Source: Sphaerolaimus hirsutus
Lineage: Eukaryota > Nematoda > Chromadorea > Monhysterida > Sphaerolaimidae
Reading direction: 5' to 3'
Length of the DNA stretch: 64,000 bases
Assembly (NCBI GenBank): GCA_964036195.1
Contig: OZ038455.1
Coordinates: forward strand, 17,749,855 to 17,813,854
Part shown: positions 37,001-43,337 of the stretch, piece by piece
How the letters are laid out: each line of letters begins with the position of its first letter
Numbering within the stretch: position 1 is the stretch's first letter
The notes under the pieces: generated by a model
The model's input: only the letters and a program-made list of their open reading frames with translations
What the model was told of the DNA's origin: nothing
Databases searched by the model: none
Translations under genes and position numbers: made by a program

Positions 37001-37613
37001 TAAGAATCTTATGTAATAATTTTATGCCTGGTGGAATATGAATTTTTCACAATGTCATTGCATGCTATTATCAAAGGTAAAATTAATATTTTTCACTTGG
37101 TGTTAAATTGTTACATAGATTTATTACTATTAAATTTTCACATTCAACTAGCTGTGACCATTTGCACTTAGTTTTGGACACAATTGAGGTACTGATAAAT
37201 ATATTTTCCATTAAAAATTTGACACCTGAATCAATATCCACATTCATTTAATTAATTTTCAAGGGAAATTTTACATTTGAATTTTATGCCAAGCTGTAAT
37301 CAAAGCATAATTGGAGATGTTTACAAAAATATCCTGCTAAACTAATAATCCTAGATTTACAACATTCTCAGATAACGGACTATAAAAATTGTGCTTCTAA
37401 AAATACTTGGCGGACCGCAAAGTATGTGCTGAATCCCACCATAATTTAATGAATAAAATATTTTGGTAAATTTTGTAATTCATTTTTGCATAGTAAAAAG
37501 GAAATATTAAGATGAAAAGCTGTATAATTTTTCGTTCATTATTCAGATGGTTTATGGTAGGTTTCCATACTAAGTGTGATGTCTACCAGTATACCAACTG
37601 TGCTTCTGATTGA
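3706..37613 (+). CDS. Secreted collagen-like multidomain protein (about 16 exons)
   Basis: Exons: 3706-3861, 4129-4309, 5881-5981, 6056-6166, 6262-6316, 6662-6718, 6807-7080, 11350-11536, 15773-15998, 19075-19274, 19443-19502, 24872-25021, 28668-28806, 32433-32537, 34305-34448, 37561-37613. Phases agree across all joins, giving about 732 residues. Residues 1-27 form a signal peptide (VCLLVCLRAACA core). Residues 53-105 are helical with two cysteines. Gly-X-Y blocks span about 106-214. A Thr/Pro linker covers about 222-305. Two long sushi-like modules follow (for example PAGTKLSLKC and FECLDSGIFT...IPPC), then cysteine-rich EGF-like segments (ECDNGG, QCMCEFG, LECECAF) and a short last exon ending CASD. 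AATAAA lies 9 bases after the stop. Likely an extracellular matrix or adhesion protein. The joins at exons 7/8 and 11/12 are the least certain: exon 11 could extend to 19534, or a small exon may be missing. I recognise no named family. Confidence 0.75.
4488..4846. mobile_element. MITE with TACCGTAAATGCTC ends
   Basis: Inverted ends TACCGTAAATGCTC at 4488 and GAGCATTTACGGTA to about 4846. The inner arms repeat the theme of gaccccctccaataa. The family recurs at 61628-62257. It lies in intron 2 of the collagen-like gene. The TA at each end suggests a TA target as in Tc1/mariner elements (inference). Confidence 0.75.
4880..5060. repeat. AATAGAACGGCA-type repeat fragment
   Basis: Several copies of CCAATAGAACGGCA lie in direct order. 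Similar fragments occur at 3893-3955, 41468-41570, 59228-59275, 59815-59900, 60665-61025 and 61397-61550. The complete pieces have TACCGTATTTCTTCTAAT ends. This piece lacks a clear partner end. Confidence 0.6.
5162..5565. mobile_element. MITE with CCGTATTACCTCGAAATA ends
   Basis: It opens with GTATTACCTCGAAATACC and closes with TTCGAGGTAATACGGTA. Just inside both ends are long G-runs separated by TTAATTCGAG. It is a member of the most abundant MITE family of the window and lies in intron 2 of the collagen-like gene. Confidence 0.8.
5881..6718 (+). other. Collagenous Gly-X-Y exons of the collagen-like gene
   Basis: Four exons (5881-5981, 6056-6166, 6262-6316, 6662-6718) encode Gly-X-Y repeats such as GPKGSLGPVGGNGGPG, GTQGPQGPKGAMVGPPGG, GERGSRGAQGAVGDKGDKG and GEQGEPGESGESG. 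A short start lies at the end of exon 2 (GQPGPRGNNG). The repeat has imperfections, for example GGR and ESR. Exons of 55 and 57 bases resemble the 54-base exon module of fibrillar collagens (known pattern), with a split glycine codon at two joins. The total is short, about 100 residues, as in collectin- or C1q-like trimerisation stalks. Confidence 0.85.
6387..6607. mobile_element. Harbinger-type MITE related to the giant element
   Basis: A 221-base element whose ends share GCACACACTAGTTT, matching the terminal repeats of the 17-kb element at 41960-59163. ATT flanks both ends (6384-6386 and 6608-6610), consistent with a 3-bp PIF/Harbinger duplication. Arms contain AGTTTACC, CATAAATCG and AATGAGTTAT, arranged symmetrically. 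It lies in intron 5 of the collagen-like gene and carries no open frame, so it would depend on the transposase in trans (inference). Confidence 0.85.
6859..7035 (+). repeat. ACACCR hexamer microsatellite coding a Thr-Pro linker
   Basis: About 29 tandem ACACCA/ACACCG/ACACCT units lie inside exon 7 of the collagen-like gene. In the gene's frame they read as alternating Thr and Pro, flanked by TTTTEAP and TTTTTEPP, a typical mucin-type O-glycosylation linker. The other frames give His-Gln and Ser-Val runs that are not coding. Copy number is likely to vary between alleles because each unit is 6 bases and keeps the frame. Confidence 0.9.
7298..7579. mobile_element. hAT-type element with TAGGGTGTCAA ends
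   Basis: Ends are TAGGGTGTCAAATT and TTGACACCCTA. The 8-base flanks GTCACCGG (7290-7297) and GTCACTGG (7580-7587) differ at one base. The body is built from TTTTCCGGCAAGTGC repeats. A decayed relative lies at about 46920-47112. Confidence 0.8.
8138..9167. mobile_element. hAT-type element with CAGGGTTGG ends
   Basis: Ends are CAGGGTTGGCAAAAT and AAACCAACCCTG, with a perfect 8-base duplication TTTGTAAT at 8130-8137 and 9168-9175. The body is very rich in AAAATAAAATAAAA. A block of ATGTCATG-type repeats at about 8397-8820 looks like an older insertion of the ACCCTGTAAAATG family. No coding region. Confidence 0.9.
9228..10410. mobile_element. hAT-type element with GGGCTATTTACACAGG ends
   Basis: Ends are GGGCTATTTACACAGGTCCC and GGGACCTGTTTAAATAGCC, followed inside by GC-rich GGTCCCCGGCCGGGAC. 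A perfect 8-base duplication TTTTAAAT lies at 9220-9227 and 10411-10418. Relatives lie at about 13570-14430 and 26760-27863. No coding region. Confidence 0.9.
10480..10884. mobile_element. GGCGCC-rich hAT-type element, partial
   Basis: The right end reads GGCGCTTTTCCATCACTG. The interior matches the GGCGCC-rich family whose intact copy is 20461-21324. The left end is not clear to me. Open frames here (runs of MAPLALGA) come from the low-complexity DNA and are not genes. Confidence 0.55.
10885..11080. mobile_element. GGTGCC-rich element, inverted end fragment
   Basis: It ends TTTACATCACTA at 11080. Read in reverse it matches the left end of the GGTGCC-rich hAT-type family (TAGTGATGTAAAGGCA). 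Confidence 0.6.
11814..12258. mobile_element. hAT-type element with CAGGGTTTAAACGGGAT ends and GGGATC arrays
   Basis: Ends are CAGGGTTTAAACGGGAT and ATCCCGTTTGAACCCTA, with a perfect 8-base duplication CTGTGGTC at 11806-11813 and 12259-12266. The interior is largely (GGGATC)n. Related GATCCC arrays occur in the large-gene intron at 49130-50010. Confidence 0.85.
12274..12466. mobile_element. MITE of the introner-like family
   Basis: It begins GTGGCAGTCCCAAGCC after CCAG and ends GGCTTGGGACTGCCCCCAG before G, so it carries GT and AG at its very ends. Arms are rich in TGTAAAGTGTAAAG. CCAGG occurs at both borders. It lies inside intron 8 of the collagen-like gene and is not itself known to be spliced. 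Confidence 0.75.
12776..13376. mobile_element. CCTCGAAATA-family MITE with a nested GGCGCC element
   Basis: Ends are TACCGTATTTCCTCGAAATA and TTCGAGGAAATACAGTA. A GGCGCC-rich piece at about 12929-13135 (starting CAGTGATGTGAAAGCGCC) is nested inside. Confidence 0.7.
13570..14430. mobile_element. Incomplete copy of the GGGCTATTT family
   Basis: It shares the TGCATGTTAATTAGGTGA block and GTCCCCGG-rich centre with 9228-10410 and 26760-27863. It ends GGGGCCTGTGTAAATAGCC. The centre is a strong palindrome around repeated GGGGACNNNCGTCCCCGG. Confidence 0.7.
14815..15264. mobile_element. CCTCGAAATA-family MITE, young copy
   Basis: Ends are TACCGTATTACCTCGAAATA and TTCGAGGTAATACGGTA. It is nearly identical to 40103-40550 over the whole central part, including the AGTAGGCATTTGCATGC and ACATCATGTACATTGCATAC blocks. 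The copies differ mainly in G-run length. Confidence 0.85.
16410..16541. repeat. GGCGCC-rich element fragment
   Basis: It begins TACTGATGGAAAAAGCGCC, as in the GGCGCC-rich hAT-type family, and stops where the long inverted repeat at 16542 begins. Confidence 0.55.
16542..17999. mobile_element. Fold-back element with arms of about 690 bases
   Basis: The left arm from GCTAAACCCCTGCTCACC (16542) is mirrored by GGTGAGCAGGGGTTTAGC ending at 17999. Landmarks in both arms include CACTTGTAGGGCA, CACTCATTTTTATGTGAACATA (inner end) and TGCACCAGAGAAGTAGTTGAC. The arms have diverged at scattered bases. The open frames in each arm are copies of each other and not genes. It lies in intron 9 of the collagen-like gene. 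Confidence 0.85.
18006..18987. mobile_element. CAGAGTTGTT-family element
   Basis: Ends are CAGAGTTGTT and TTTTAACAACTCTG. The interior is made of GTATATGTAAATAC / TACTTTTACTCA repeats. No clear 8-base duplication here, unlike the copy at 39506-40009. Confidence 0.7.
19275..19442 (+). mobile_element. Candidate introner: intron 10 is exactly one MITE
   Basis: The whole 168-base intron between exons 10 and 11 of the collagen-like gene is an inverted-repeat element. It begins GTGCCAGTCCCAGCCCC and ends GTTTGGGACTGCCCTCAG. The arms of about 65 bases pair along their length (CCCTGCAAAATGTCAA against its mirror). GT and AG are the outermost bases. Removing it rejoins TGC AAC CAG GAC AAC, which contains the CCAGG found at the borders of other family members. 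Confidence 0.8.
19597..19925. repeat. ACCCTGTAAAATG-type repeat, decayed
   Basis: Repeated CCTGTAAAAGACCCTG and a partial mirror at 19868-19925 (ATTTACAGGGTCTTTTACATG). It is related to the introner-like family but lacks the GGCAGTCCC ends. Confidence 0.5.
19925..20120. repeat. Short tandem repeats CACATGCCCAAAGGTGAAATT
   Basis: First three units built on GTGGAATCACACATATT, then about five units of 18-19 bases built on CACATGCCCAAAGGTGAA. Units are adjacent without spacers. Confidence 0.8.
20461..21324. mobile_element. hAT-type element with TAGTGATGGAAAAGCGCC ends
   Basis: An 864-base element with ends TAGTGATGGAAAAGCGCC and GGCGCCATTCCATCACTA and a perfect 8-base duplication CATCTATC at 20453-20460 and 21325-21332. 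Both ends are dense in GGCGCC. The centre (about 20690-21100) is ordinary AT-rich DNA with no transposase. Confidence 0.9.
21345..21490. repeat. CAGAGTTG-family fragment
   Basis: CAGAGTTGGAAAAACGTATT followed by ACGTTTAC-type repeats, a short piece of the family at 39506-40009. Confidence 0.5.
21837..22106. mobile_element. Short GGTGCC-rich fold-back element
   Basis: Ends TAGTGATGTTAAAGGCACCG and GGTGCCTTTAACATCACTA. The 270-base body is one near-perfect palindrome. The flanks GTCAAAAC and GTTATAGC do not match well, so the duplication has decayed or the copy arose by deletion. It sits in a piece of the ACCCTGTAAAATG family. Confidence 0.75.
22288..22813. mobile_element. CAGAGTTG-family element
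   Basis: Starts CAGAGTTGTTAAAAGTACC. The mirrored end reads AAATACGTTTTTAACTC. The interior is rich in TACTCGAGTA and ACGTAAA repeats. Confidence 0.65.
23080..23995. mobile_element. Tc1/mariner-like MITE with CTTGGTCCGGCTGAAAAG ends
   Basis: Ends CTTGGTCCGGCTGAAAAGTC and its mirror at 23976-23995, flanked on each side by TA. The inverted arms are about 280 bases long. The centre contains no transposase. Confidence 0.85.
23998..24650. mobile_element. TA-flanked MITE with CAACTGAGGC ends
   Basis: Ends CAACTGAGGCATCTACTTC and its mirror GAAGTAGACGCCTCAACTG. TA lies at 23996-23997 and 24651-24652. The repeated GGACTTGTCGACTTCTTGCA occurs inside. It shares one TA with the element immediately to its left. 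Confidence 0.8.
25098..26540. other. Intron stretch with CAGAGTTG-type fragments
   Basis: 25098-25200 and 26110-26540 carry AAGCGTAAGCGTAAATACC and TACTTTTAC-type pieces of the CAGAGTTG family. The rest shows no exon or structured element that I can support. Confidence 0.45.
26548..28567. mobile_element. hAT-type CAGGGTTGG element with nested insertion
   Basis: Ends CAGGGTTGGCAAAATCTCAG and CAACCCTG, with a perfect 8-base duplication CTCTTGAC at 26540-26547 and 28568-28575. The body is the same AAAATAAAAT-rich DNA as 8138-9167. Nested inside are 26760-27863 and CCTCGAAATA fragments around 28130-28360. Confidence 0.85.
26760..27863. mobile_element. hAT-type GGGCTATTT-family element
   Basis: Ends GGCCATTTACAGAG and CTCTGTAAGTAGCCC, with a perfect 8-base duplication AAAAATTT at 26752-26759 and 27864-27871. 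It shares the TTTGCATGTTAATTAGGT block with 9228-10410. The middle (27230-27530) has GGCACACGC / GCGTGTGCCC palindromes instead of the GTCCCCGG centre. Confidence 0.85.
29440..29945. mobile_element. Fold-back element with arms of about 200 bases
   Basis: 29440-29640 is mirrored by 29745-29945. Shared landmarks are CACTGTAAAAAGTGTG, GACAATGTATACCACTG and CCAGATTTGGCACTGGACAG. The right end is cut by the CAGAGTTG element at 29945. The open frames in the arms are repeat shadows. Confidence 0.75.
29945..30890. mobile_element. CAGAGTTG-family element with nested TTTACTCGAATAA MITE
   Basis: CAGAGTTGTTAAAAGTACTG at the left and ACGTTTTTATAACT at the right. A MITE with ends TACCGTATTTACTCGAATAA and its mirror (30384-30817) is inserted in it. 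That MITE has the same G-run layout as the CCTCGAAATA family. Confidence 0.7.
31128..32300. repeat. Cluster of CCTCGAAATA-family MITEs
   Basis: One complete member runs 31345-31776 (TACCGTATTACCTCGAAATA to TTCGAGGTAATACGGTA). It sits inside pieces of others at 31128-31344 and 31777-32297 that share TTCAGTGTATAGAGAACGTA and the mirrored GACGTCTGCGTA blocks. Confidence 0.7.
32736..34146. mobile_element. Fold-back element split by a GGTGCC hAT-type element
   Basis: 32736-32830 (GATTAGAGCTCAGCGTGAAT onward) is the mirror of 34025-34146 (ending ATTCACGCTGAGCTCTAATC). The middle arms 33750-33900 and 33905-34050 also mirror each other. The insertion at 32831-33741 separates the two halves. Confidence 0.75.
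32831..33741. mobile_element. GGTGCC-rich hAT-type element
   Basis: The left end ATGGAAAGGCACCGGGG lacks part of TAGTG. The right end is GGTGCCTTCTCCATCACTA. Flanks GCTACGGG (32823-32830) and GCTATGGG (33742-33749) agree at 7 of 8 bases. The body follows 37859-38794. Confidence 0.8.
34780..35960. repeat. Tandem duplication with a period of about 710 bases
   Basis: TTTCGCATTCATTCGAACTTTTACGCGACAA-type sequence at 34797 recurs near 35510. The GAGCAGAGCAGAGCAGAG plus GTAAATACAAATTAATGGAA block at 35030-35160 recurs at 35745-35870. The intervening 35275-35360 has CAGAGTTG-family material. No coding function seen. Confidence 0.7.
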
Positions 37614-37621
37614 CAAAACAA

Positions 37622-37627
37622 AATAAA
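37622..37627 (+). promoter_or_regulatory. Poly(A) signal AATAAA of the collagen-like gene
   Basis: AATAAA starts 9 bases after the TGA of the last exon. The position is close to the stop but plausible for a short 3' end. It supports the last exon call. Confidence 0.5.
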
Positions 37628-37858
37628 CATGTTATTGTACCTTTTGTGATAGCACCGAACATAAATAACAATTTAAATTTGCATGTGTGGAACCAATGGC
37701 AACTGCAAATGAGTGTGTTCAAAAATACTGCATTTTCTTATGTATCATGTAGAGAGCCAGTCTCCTGAGAGGGAGTTTGTCCAGTGTCAGTCTGATCAGT
37801 TTCAAGATCTGATCTGACCCCCCCCCAACCCCCCCCCCCCCCCTTTGCTACCCCTGGC

Positions 37859-38794
37859 TAGTGATGTAAAGGCACCGGGGCACCGGTGCCCCGGTGCTGG
37901 GCACCGAAGGGCACCAGCACCGGTGCTGGTGCGGTGCCATTGCAATCTTCAGGGGTGCCATGCCGGTGCCGGTGCCATGTTTTTCGGAATAGCACCGGTG
38001 CCGGTGCGGTGCGGTGCCATTTTTTTGCCGGTGCCAAAGGTGCTAGCACCAGGCCAAAGTAAAAGGCACCGGGAAAGGCACCGGCCAAGGCTTCATGTGC
38101 TGTGCAATTTTGTCCATAGTATTTGCTTATTCATATTTCAAAAAACAGCGATATATTTACCCAACCGTTTTTGCTTTTTTTGTAAACCTCCCATCAAATA
38201 AATATACCTACTGTGAAATCCATTATACCCGATACGTGATCTGATGAACGAATCTAAAATTTTGTTGAATTTTAAATCATTTTTATATTTTATATTTATC
38301 TTACTTGTTTGTTCAAAATTTGTTGTCAGTTTATGACAGAGATAGTTCCATTCTCTGTACAGCAACGATTCCGATCAGTAGACAATAGTAGCTATGGACA
38401 TTGCAGTGAATTAAATATTTTATCTTTCATTTGTAATCATTGTAATTGCTTTATAAAAGTGATTGCCACATCATTCTGATCATTTTAAGTGCTCAACCAT
38501 CAAAATCGGTTGAAAATTCATGGAAATATGCGCTTCCAAAAGTGAGACCACTGAGAAACTGCCCGATATTCACTTCAGAAATTCCAGCCCGGTGCGGTGC
38601 CTTTCGGTGCTAGCACCGGCAACCCGCCGGTGCCCTTCGGTGCCGGTGCCATTTTTTCCAAAAGGCACCGGTGCCGGTGCGGTGCGGTGCCATTTTCTGG
38701 CCGGTGCCCCAGGGTGCCAGGTGCCCTTTTCATGTGTTGGCAAAGGTGCCGGTGCGGTGCGGTGCCATTTTTCCCGGTGCCTTTAACATCACTA
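37859..38794. mobile_element. Intact GGTGCC-rich hAT-type element
   Basis: A 936-base element with ends TAGTGATGTAAAGGCACCGG and GTGCCTTTAACATCACTA and a perfect 8-base duplication CCCCTGGC at 37851-37858 and 38795-38802. GGTGCC-dense arms flank an AT-rich centre without a transposase. This is the reference copy for 7278-10470, 10885-11080, 21837-22106 and 32831-33741. Confidence 0.92.
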
Positions 38795-39157
38795 CCCCTG
38801 GCTTAGTTGCTCACAGAAACAACTGTTCAATAAACCTGTACGGATGACGCTGTACTTTACATATTGAAAGCAAAAGTGACATCACTTTGTACATGCTTAC
38901 TCCCTTTTCGATCTATTTGGCTTTTATTTATTGCATTAGAAATGACATTTGAAAAAATGACATGTAGCGACGGTGTGATTGTTCATTTATTGTTTACTGG
39001 CTTTTATCAAAAAGACATGCTACAGACAATGGCAATCAGAATCTTGTTGAGTCATGCGAAAGTTTTGAGTGAATTGGTCCAAAGAACATTGCGTTGATGG
39101 GGCAATGTAACGTGGCGCTACTTTACAACACACAAAAATGGCAATGACGATTAAACA

Positions 39158-39432
39158 TACCGTATTTCCTCGAAATACCACCCCGCCCCCCCCCCCCCTC
39201 GAAATACCCCCCTCAAAATGGGCACTATGAATTTGTGGTCCAGGAAATGCATAACAGACGTTCAAAACATTTACTGTGTTACGTTAGAACATCGTTTATA
39301 CAATCTACATCCTTTCATAAGGCTGTAAAAACTTATAAATGGTGGTTATTGTTGCATTTGTCACGTTTTTCTCTCAAAATTTTCACTCTGAACAAATAAA
39401 CCCCCGGGGGGGTAATTCGAGGAAACACGGTA
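39158..39432. mobile_element. CCTCGAAATA-family MITE
   Basis: Ends TACCGTATTTCCTCGAAATA and TTCGAGGAAACACGGTA. Shorter than other members and without the long left G-runs. Confidence 0.75.
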
Positions 39433-39505
39433 AGTCAATTTATCCCTCGTTGCTCATTCTGGTAAACTCAGTTTAAGGCAGAAATGATTTCATCACACTG
39501 ATTAG

Positions 39506-40009
39506 CAGAGTTGTACAAATACTGGTATTTTCGGAAAACGTAAACGTAAACGTAAATACCTTTTCAAAATTGTGAGTATTAATACTGAAAACGTAAAATA
39601 CTTTTAAAATACACGGGTAAACGTAAAAAAAACGTAAACGTAAAAATTTCTTTGAAGTGCACAACCCGTGATCAGATGCATTGAAAAACACTTTTGTTTA
39701 TACTATTTCAAGCATTTCTCTGCTAATACGATCACATTTTTGCTTACCTATGTTATTTATCAAACAATTAAGCAGCTAATTGGCCAAAAATATAAATTGT
39801 ATTTATTGTATCAGAAAAAAGTTCAAAAATGCACTGTTTTTGTGCATTTTCCATACGATTTTTACGTTTTCTCTGGTACCCGGGTAATTGTGCCAGGAAA
39901 ACGTAACAAAACGTAATGGTATTTTTGGAAAACGTAAACGTAAACGTAAATATAAATACCCAAATAACCGGGTATTTCGGGTAAACGTAAATACGTTTTT
40001 CCAACTCTG
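39506..40009. mobile_element. Intact CAGAGTTG-family element with 8-base duplication
   Basis: Ends CAGAGTTGTACAAATACTGG and ACGTTTTTCCAACTCTG, with a perfect duplication CTGATTAG at 39498-39505 and 40010-40017. This places the family with 8-bp-duplicating (hAT-type) elements. The segment around 39533-39560 is the paralogous empty site of the giant element described below. Confidence 0.88.
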
Positions 40010-40102
40010 CTGATTAGACACTGCATTGTGTTAGCATTGAAAAACTCTCGATCTCAATGGATTTCTTTTTACAAAAGTATCAGAAAATATCAAAAAGTTT
40101 TC

Positions 40103-40550
40103 TACCGTATTACCTCGAAATACCCCCATGGGGGTTTATTATTTCGCCAGCAAAATTTGAGGGGGGGTTAATTCGAGGGGGGGGGTTTATTCGAGGGGGG
40201 GTCTTATTATTTCGTCAGAAATTTTCGTAAGGATCGTAGTAAATAGTAGGCATTTGCATGCCCAAAACAGGTAATAAATGTGTCCAAACAAGATATATTT
40301 GGACATAAAAACGTAGATTAGCTACACAAACATGTCCATGTGTAGCTGCAATACAGATAAACAGTAATATACATCATGTACATTGCATACATGACGTATT
40401 TATTATGTACATGACGTACATCATTCCGAAGGGGGGGGGTATTTCGAGGGGGTTATTATTTCCCCAGCCGATTTTGAGGGGGGGTTTATTCGAGGGGGGG
40501 GGGGGGGGGTTAATTCAAGGGGGGGGGGATAATTCGAGGTAATACGGTAT
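40103..40550. mobile_element. CCTCGAAATA-family MITE, young copy
   Basis: TACCGTATTACCTCGAAATA to TTCGAGGTAATACGGTA. Nearly identical to 14815-15264 apart from G-run lengths. Confidence 0.85.
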
Positions 40551-40872
40551 TTATTTCTAGGTATTTTCCTCCACGTTTATATTTATATTTCCAATAAGTA
40601 AAGCACAGTGGTTACGTGACACTTTTCACGCACAGTTATTTATGTCTGATATTGGAAGCGTGCCATTGTAAATTGAAGCAATGTATTATTTGTGAAAGTA
40701 TGAAAAATTATTGTTGTGAATGCGTTTACGTAAAACTTCATAACGGCAATTGATTTTTTTCGTCCTCTAATGAAACCCGCAGGCATTAAACATCATTGGC
40801 ACACTTCCAATGTGAAACACGCGTGCAAGGTGTAAAGTCGTTGGAGTATACCTATTCTACATCACAAATTAC

Positions 40873-41955
40873 ATGTACCGTATTTCCTCAAAATACCTCT
40901 TCCTTGAAATACCCCCCCCCCTCCTCAAAACGAAATGAACACTTTGAATTTATAAACCCCCCACGAAATACGGCCCAAATTATAGTGTATAGAGAACGTA
41001 AATGACAAAAGCTGCGGTTTGTGATCAGGGAAACGCAGAACACACGTTAAAAACAATGTCTGTGTTACGTTAGAACAGGATTTATACCGTCTACGTACTC
41101 ATGTAAGTCTATTGGTACGTCTTGGTTAGAAAAGGGCGCTTTTTCCGTGGCGCCCTGCCCAATAAGGGCGCGAAAAGGGCGCCAGCAGGCTTTCAAAGTA
41201 CAGCGTAAATGAAAAAAAATAAAATAAAAAAGCGCATGCGTGGATAATGGAAATTCACCGCAAAAATGGATGAAGTGGTGCTCTTGATCTTTCATCCAAC
41301 AGTTCATCAGAAGCATCTGATGGATCTGAAGTTTTGTTGCCTACCTCGTTTTTGTTGGATACATCATGGAGAAAGTTAAAGAACATGTGCGATGTGTGCA
41401 CTACGTGCAGAAGTACCTAATATTAGAGACTAGAGCGCAGGCAGGGTATTTTTGTTAATGACCATATTTCTTCTAATTGAAGGCGTCTCCAATAGAAGGT
41501 ACATTTTTTTGACGTCATTTAGGCCATGAAATAAATAGAAGGGCGGCTTCCGATAGAAGGGTCACAAACTGCTGGTTTTGTGCCACACGCAATAAAAAAT
41601 AAAAAATTTCACTAGACACTGTCATTTTGCCTTCGGTCAATTTATTTCGTTCTATTTTAATATGATACGTACGTTCTATTTTAAGATGATACAGATCTAC
41701 CGTATTACCTTGAATTAACCCCCCCTTGAATTCACCCCCCCCCCCCTCGAAATACCCCACCCCTAAAATTGAATGTAAAGAGAACGTACATGACAAATAC
41801 CGCAGTTTGTGATCTGTACAATGCAGAACACACGTTAAAACCGATGATTGAGTGAAGTTAGGGAAGAGTGTATGTGTATAAATATACAGTCATATATGAC
41901 TATAAACACATGTACACCTAACGTATTAGTATTTATACTTTTAATTTGGAAAAGG
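40873..41955. other. Transposon fragments, no gene
   Basis: CCTCGAAATA fragments at 40877-41090 and 41697-41865, a GGCGCC piece at 41125-41180, and AATAGAAGG-type pieces at 41468-41570. 41900-41959 is the left part of a CAGAGTTG-type repeat interrupted by the giant element. Confidence 0.5.
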
Positions 41956-41990
41956 TATTGTGGCTGTACACGCTAGTTTACCAACACGGC

Positions 41991-42056
41991 ACGTCGATCA
42001 AAAATGTAAACTGAAACGCGACGCGTCGCGCGTCGGTTTACATTTTTGATCGACGT
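41991..42056. repeat. Subterminal hairpin of the giant element
   Basis: A perfect 21-base inverted repeat, beginning ACGTCGATCAAAAATG, pairs 41991-42011 with 42036-42056. The 24-base loop contains CGCGACGCGTCGCGCG. Further CGACGCGTCG palindromes follow to 42236. Probably a protein-binding or structural part of the left end (inference). Confidence 0.8.
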
Positions 42057-42559
42057 GTGTACTTTAGTTTACGTTGGTGTTTCACTTTCTGGGGTTAGTG
42101 GTTTCGGCAAGTCACAAAAGTGCGACGCGTCGCACGATTACACACGAATGTGACACAGCTGGGTAAACTGGAAGTGACGATTATGCGACGCGTCGCTTTC
42201 GTCGCGCGACGCGTCGTATGCGACTCGCGACGCGTCTTACAGCCAAAAATAAGGAAGGATTTATTCCCCGAGACTTATCAGGTGAGCAGTAAACTAATTT
42301 TTTTGACTTTTCAAATTCCCTAACGTATCTTTGTTGCGAAACGTAGACAATTTAGACGTGACAATTACGTTTGTGTGTGTCTGCTAACATTTGTTCTTTA
42401 TCGTGACTGTTGATATTTTGTTTTTTATCGTGACTGTTGATAATTTGTTTTTGTTACTTTTTACTTCAATTTACAAATTGAAATCTACCTAACAGATTTA
42501 TTGCGTGATTTCATCATGTTGTTACGGATAGAAAAATTAAAGATTACATGGACACGTGA

Positions 42560-42785
42560 TTTGTATGGAAGTTCGACAAAAAGAAATGCAAGGAAGTGGG
42601 ACAAAAAAAAATCCAAACTTTGTACTCGCGAATTTTCAATGTATATCTAAAACTGTAAAAAAAGAAATCATTCTCTTTCTTGCTTCAACAAAAAGAAATG
42701 CAAGGAAGTGCGACAAAAAAAAATCCAAACTTTGTACTCGCCAATTTTCAATTTAAATCTAAAACTGTAAAAAGAAATCATTCTC
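42560..42785. repeat. Two direct copies of a segment of about 120 bases
   Basis: AAAAAGAAATGCAAGGAAGTG followed by a long A-run, CCAAACTTTGTACTCGC and AATTTTCAAT occurs at about 42577-42640 and again at about 42697-42760. It lies in non-coding DNA left of the large gene. The span 42060-43337 otherwise shows no gene. Confidence 0.7.
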
Positions 42786-43337
42786 CTTCTCGCTGTAACA
42801 AAAACTAAGAAAAAACAAAAACAAGACTATATTGCTGTTGACAAGAGTTACACTTTTGAGCAAAATTTAAAACTTGTTTACCTATCTCAGAATGCGAAAT
42901 TTGACAATTGTATACGGAAGAAACTAAAAAAGTACATAACGTTTTCACTTTGAAATGTGATAATTTGCGAATGATTGAAATGTTACAAAAAAAGGAACTG
43001 GATTAAAACGTAAAATGATAAGAAACTGCATTAAAACGTATTCACTACTTTCAGCACTTTCACATGACTGAAGCCTTCTGTGCATGTAAACCCAGTGTGC
43101 ATGTGGACCCTAATTTTAACTCAAATTCGACAATTTCCATAACTGTTTATCTATTTTCACCTTTGAAACCACTAGTCCATGTGTTTTATTTTTAAGAACT
43201 ATCAATCGCTCCAGAGGAGTCTACCCAATCCCCTGGAGCCTCGTGGAAAGTCAACATGTAGAATACCGCTGACATGCACATGGGGTAAACATGCACAGAG
43301 GCACACGCCCCTTTCACATTACCAAAAAAAACACATT

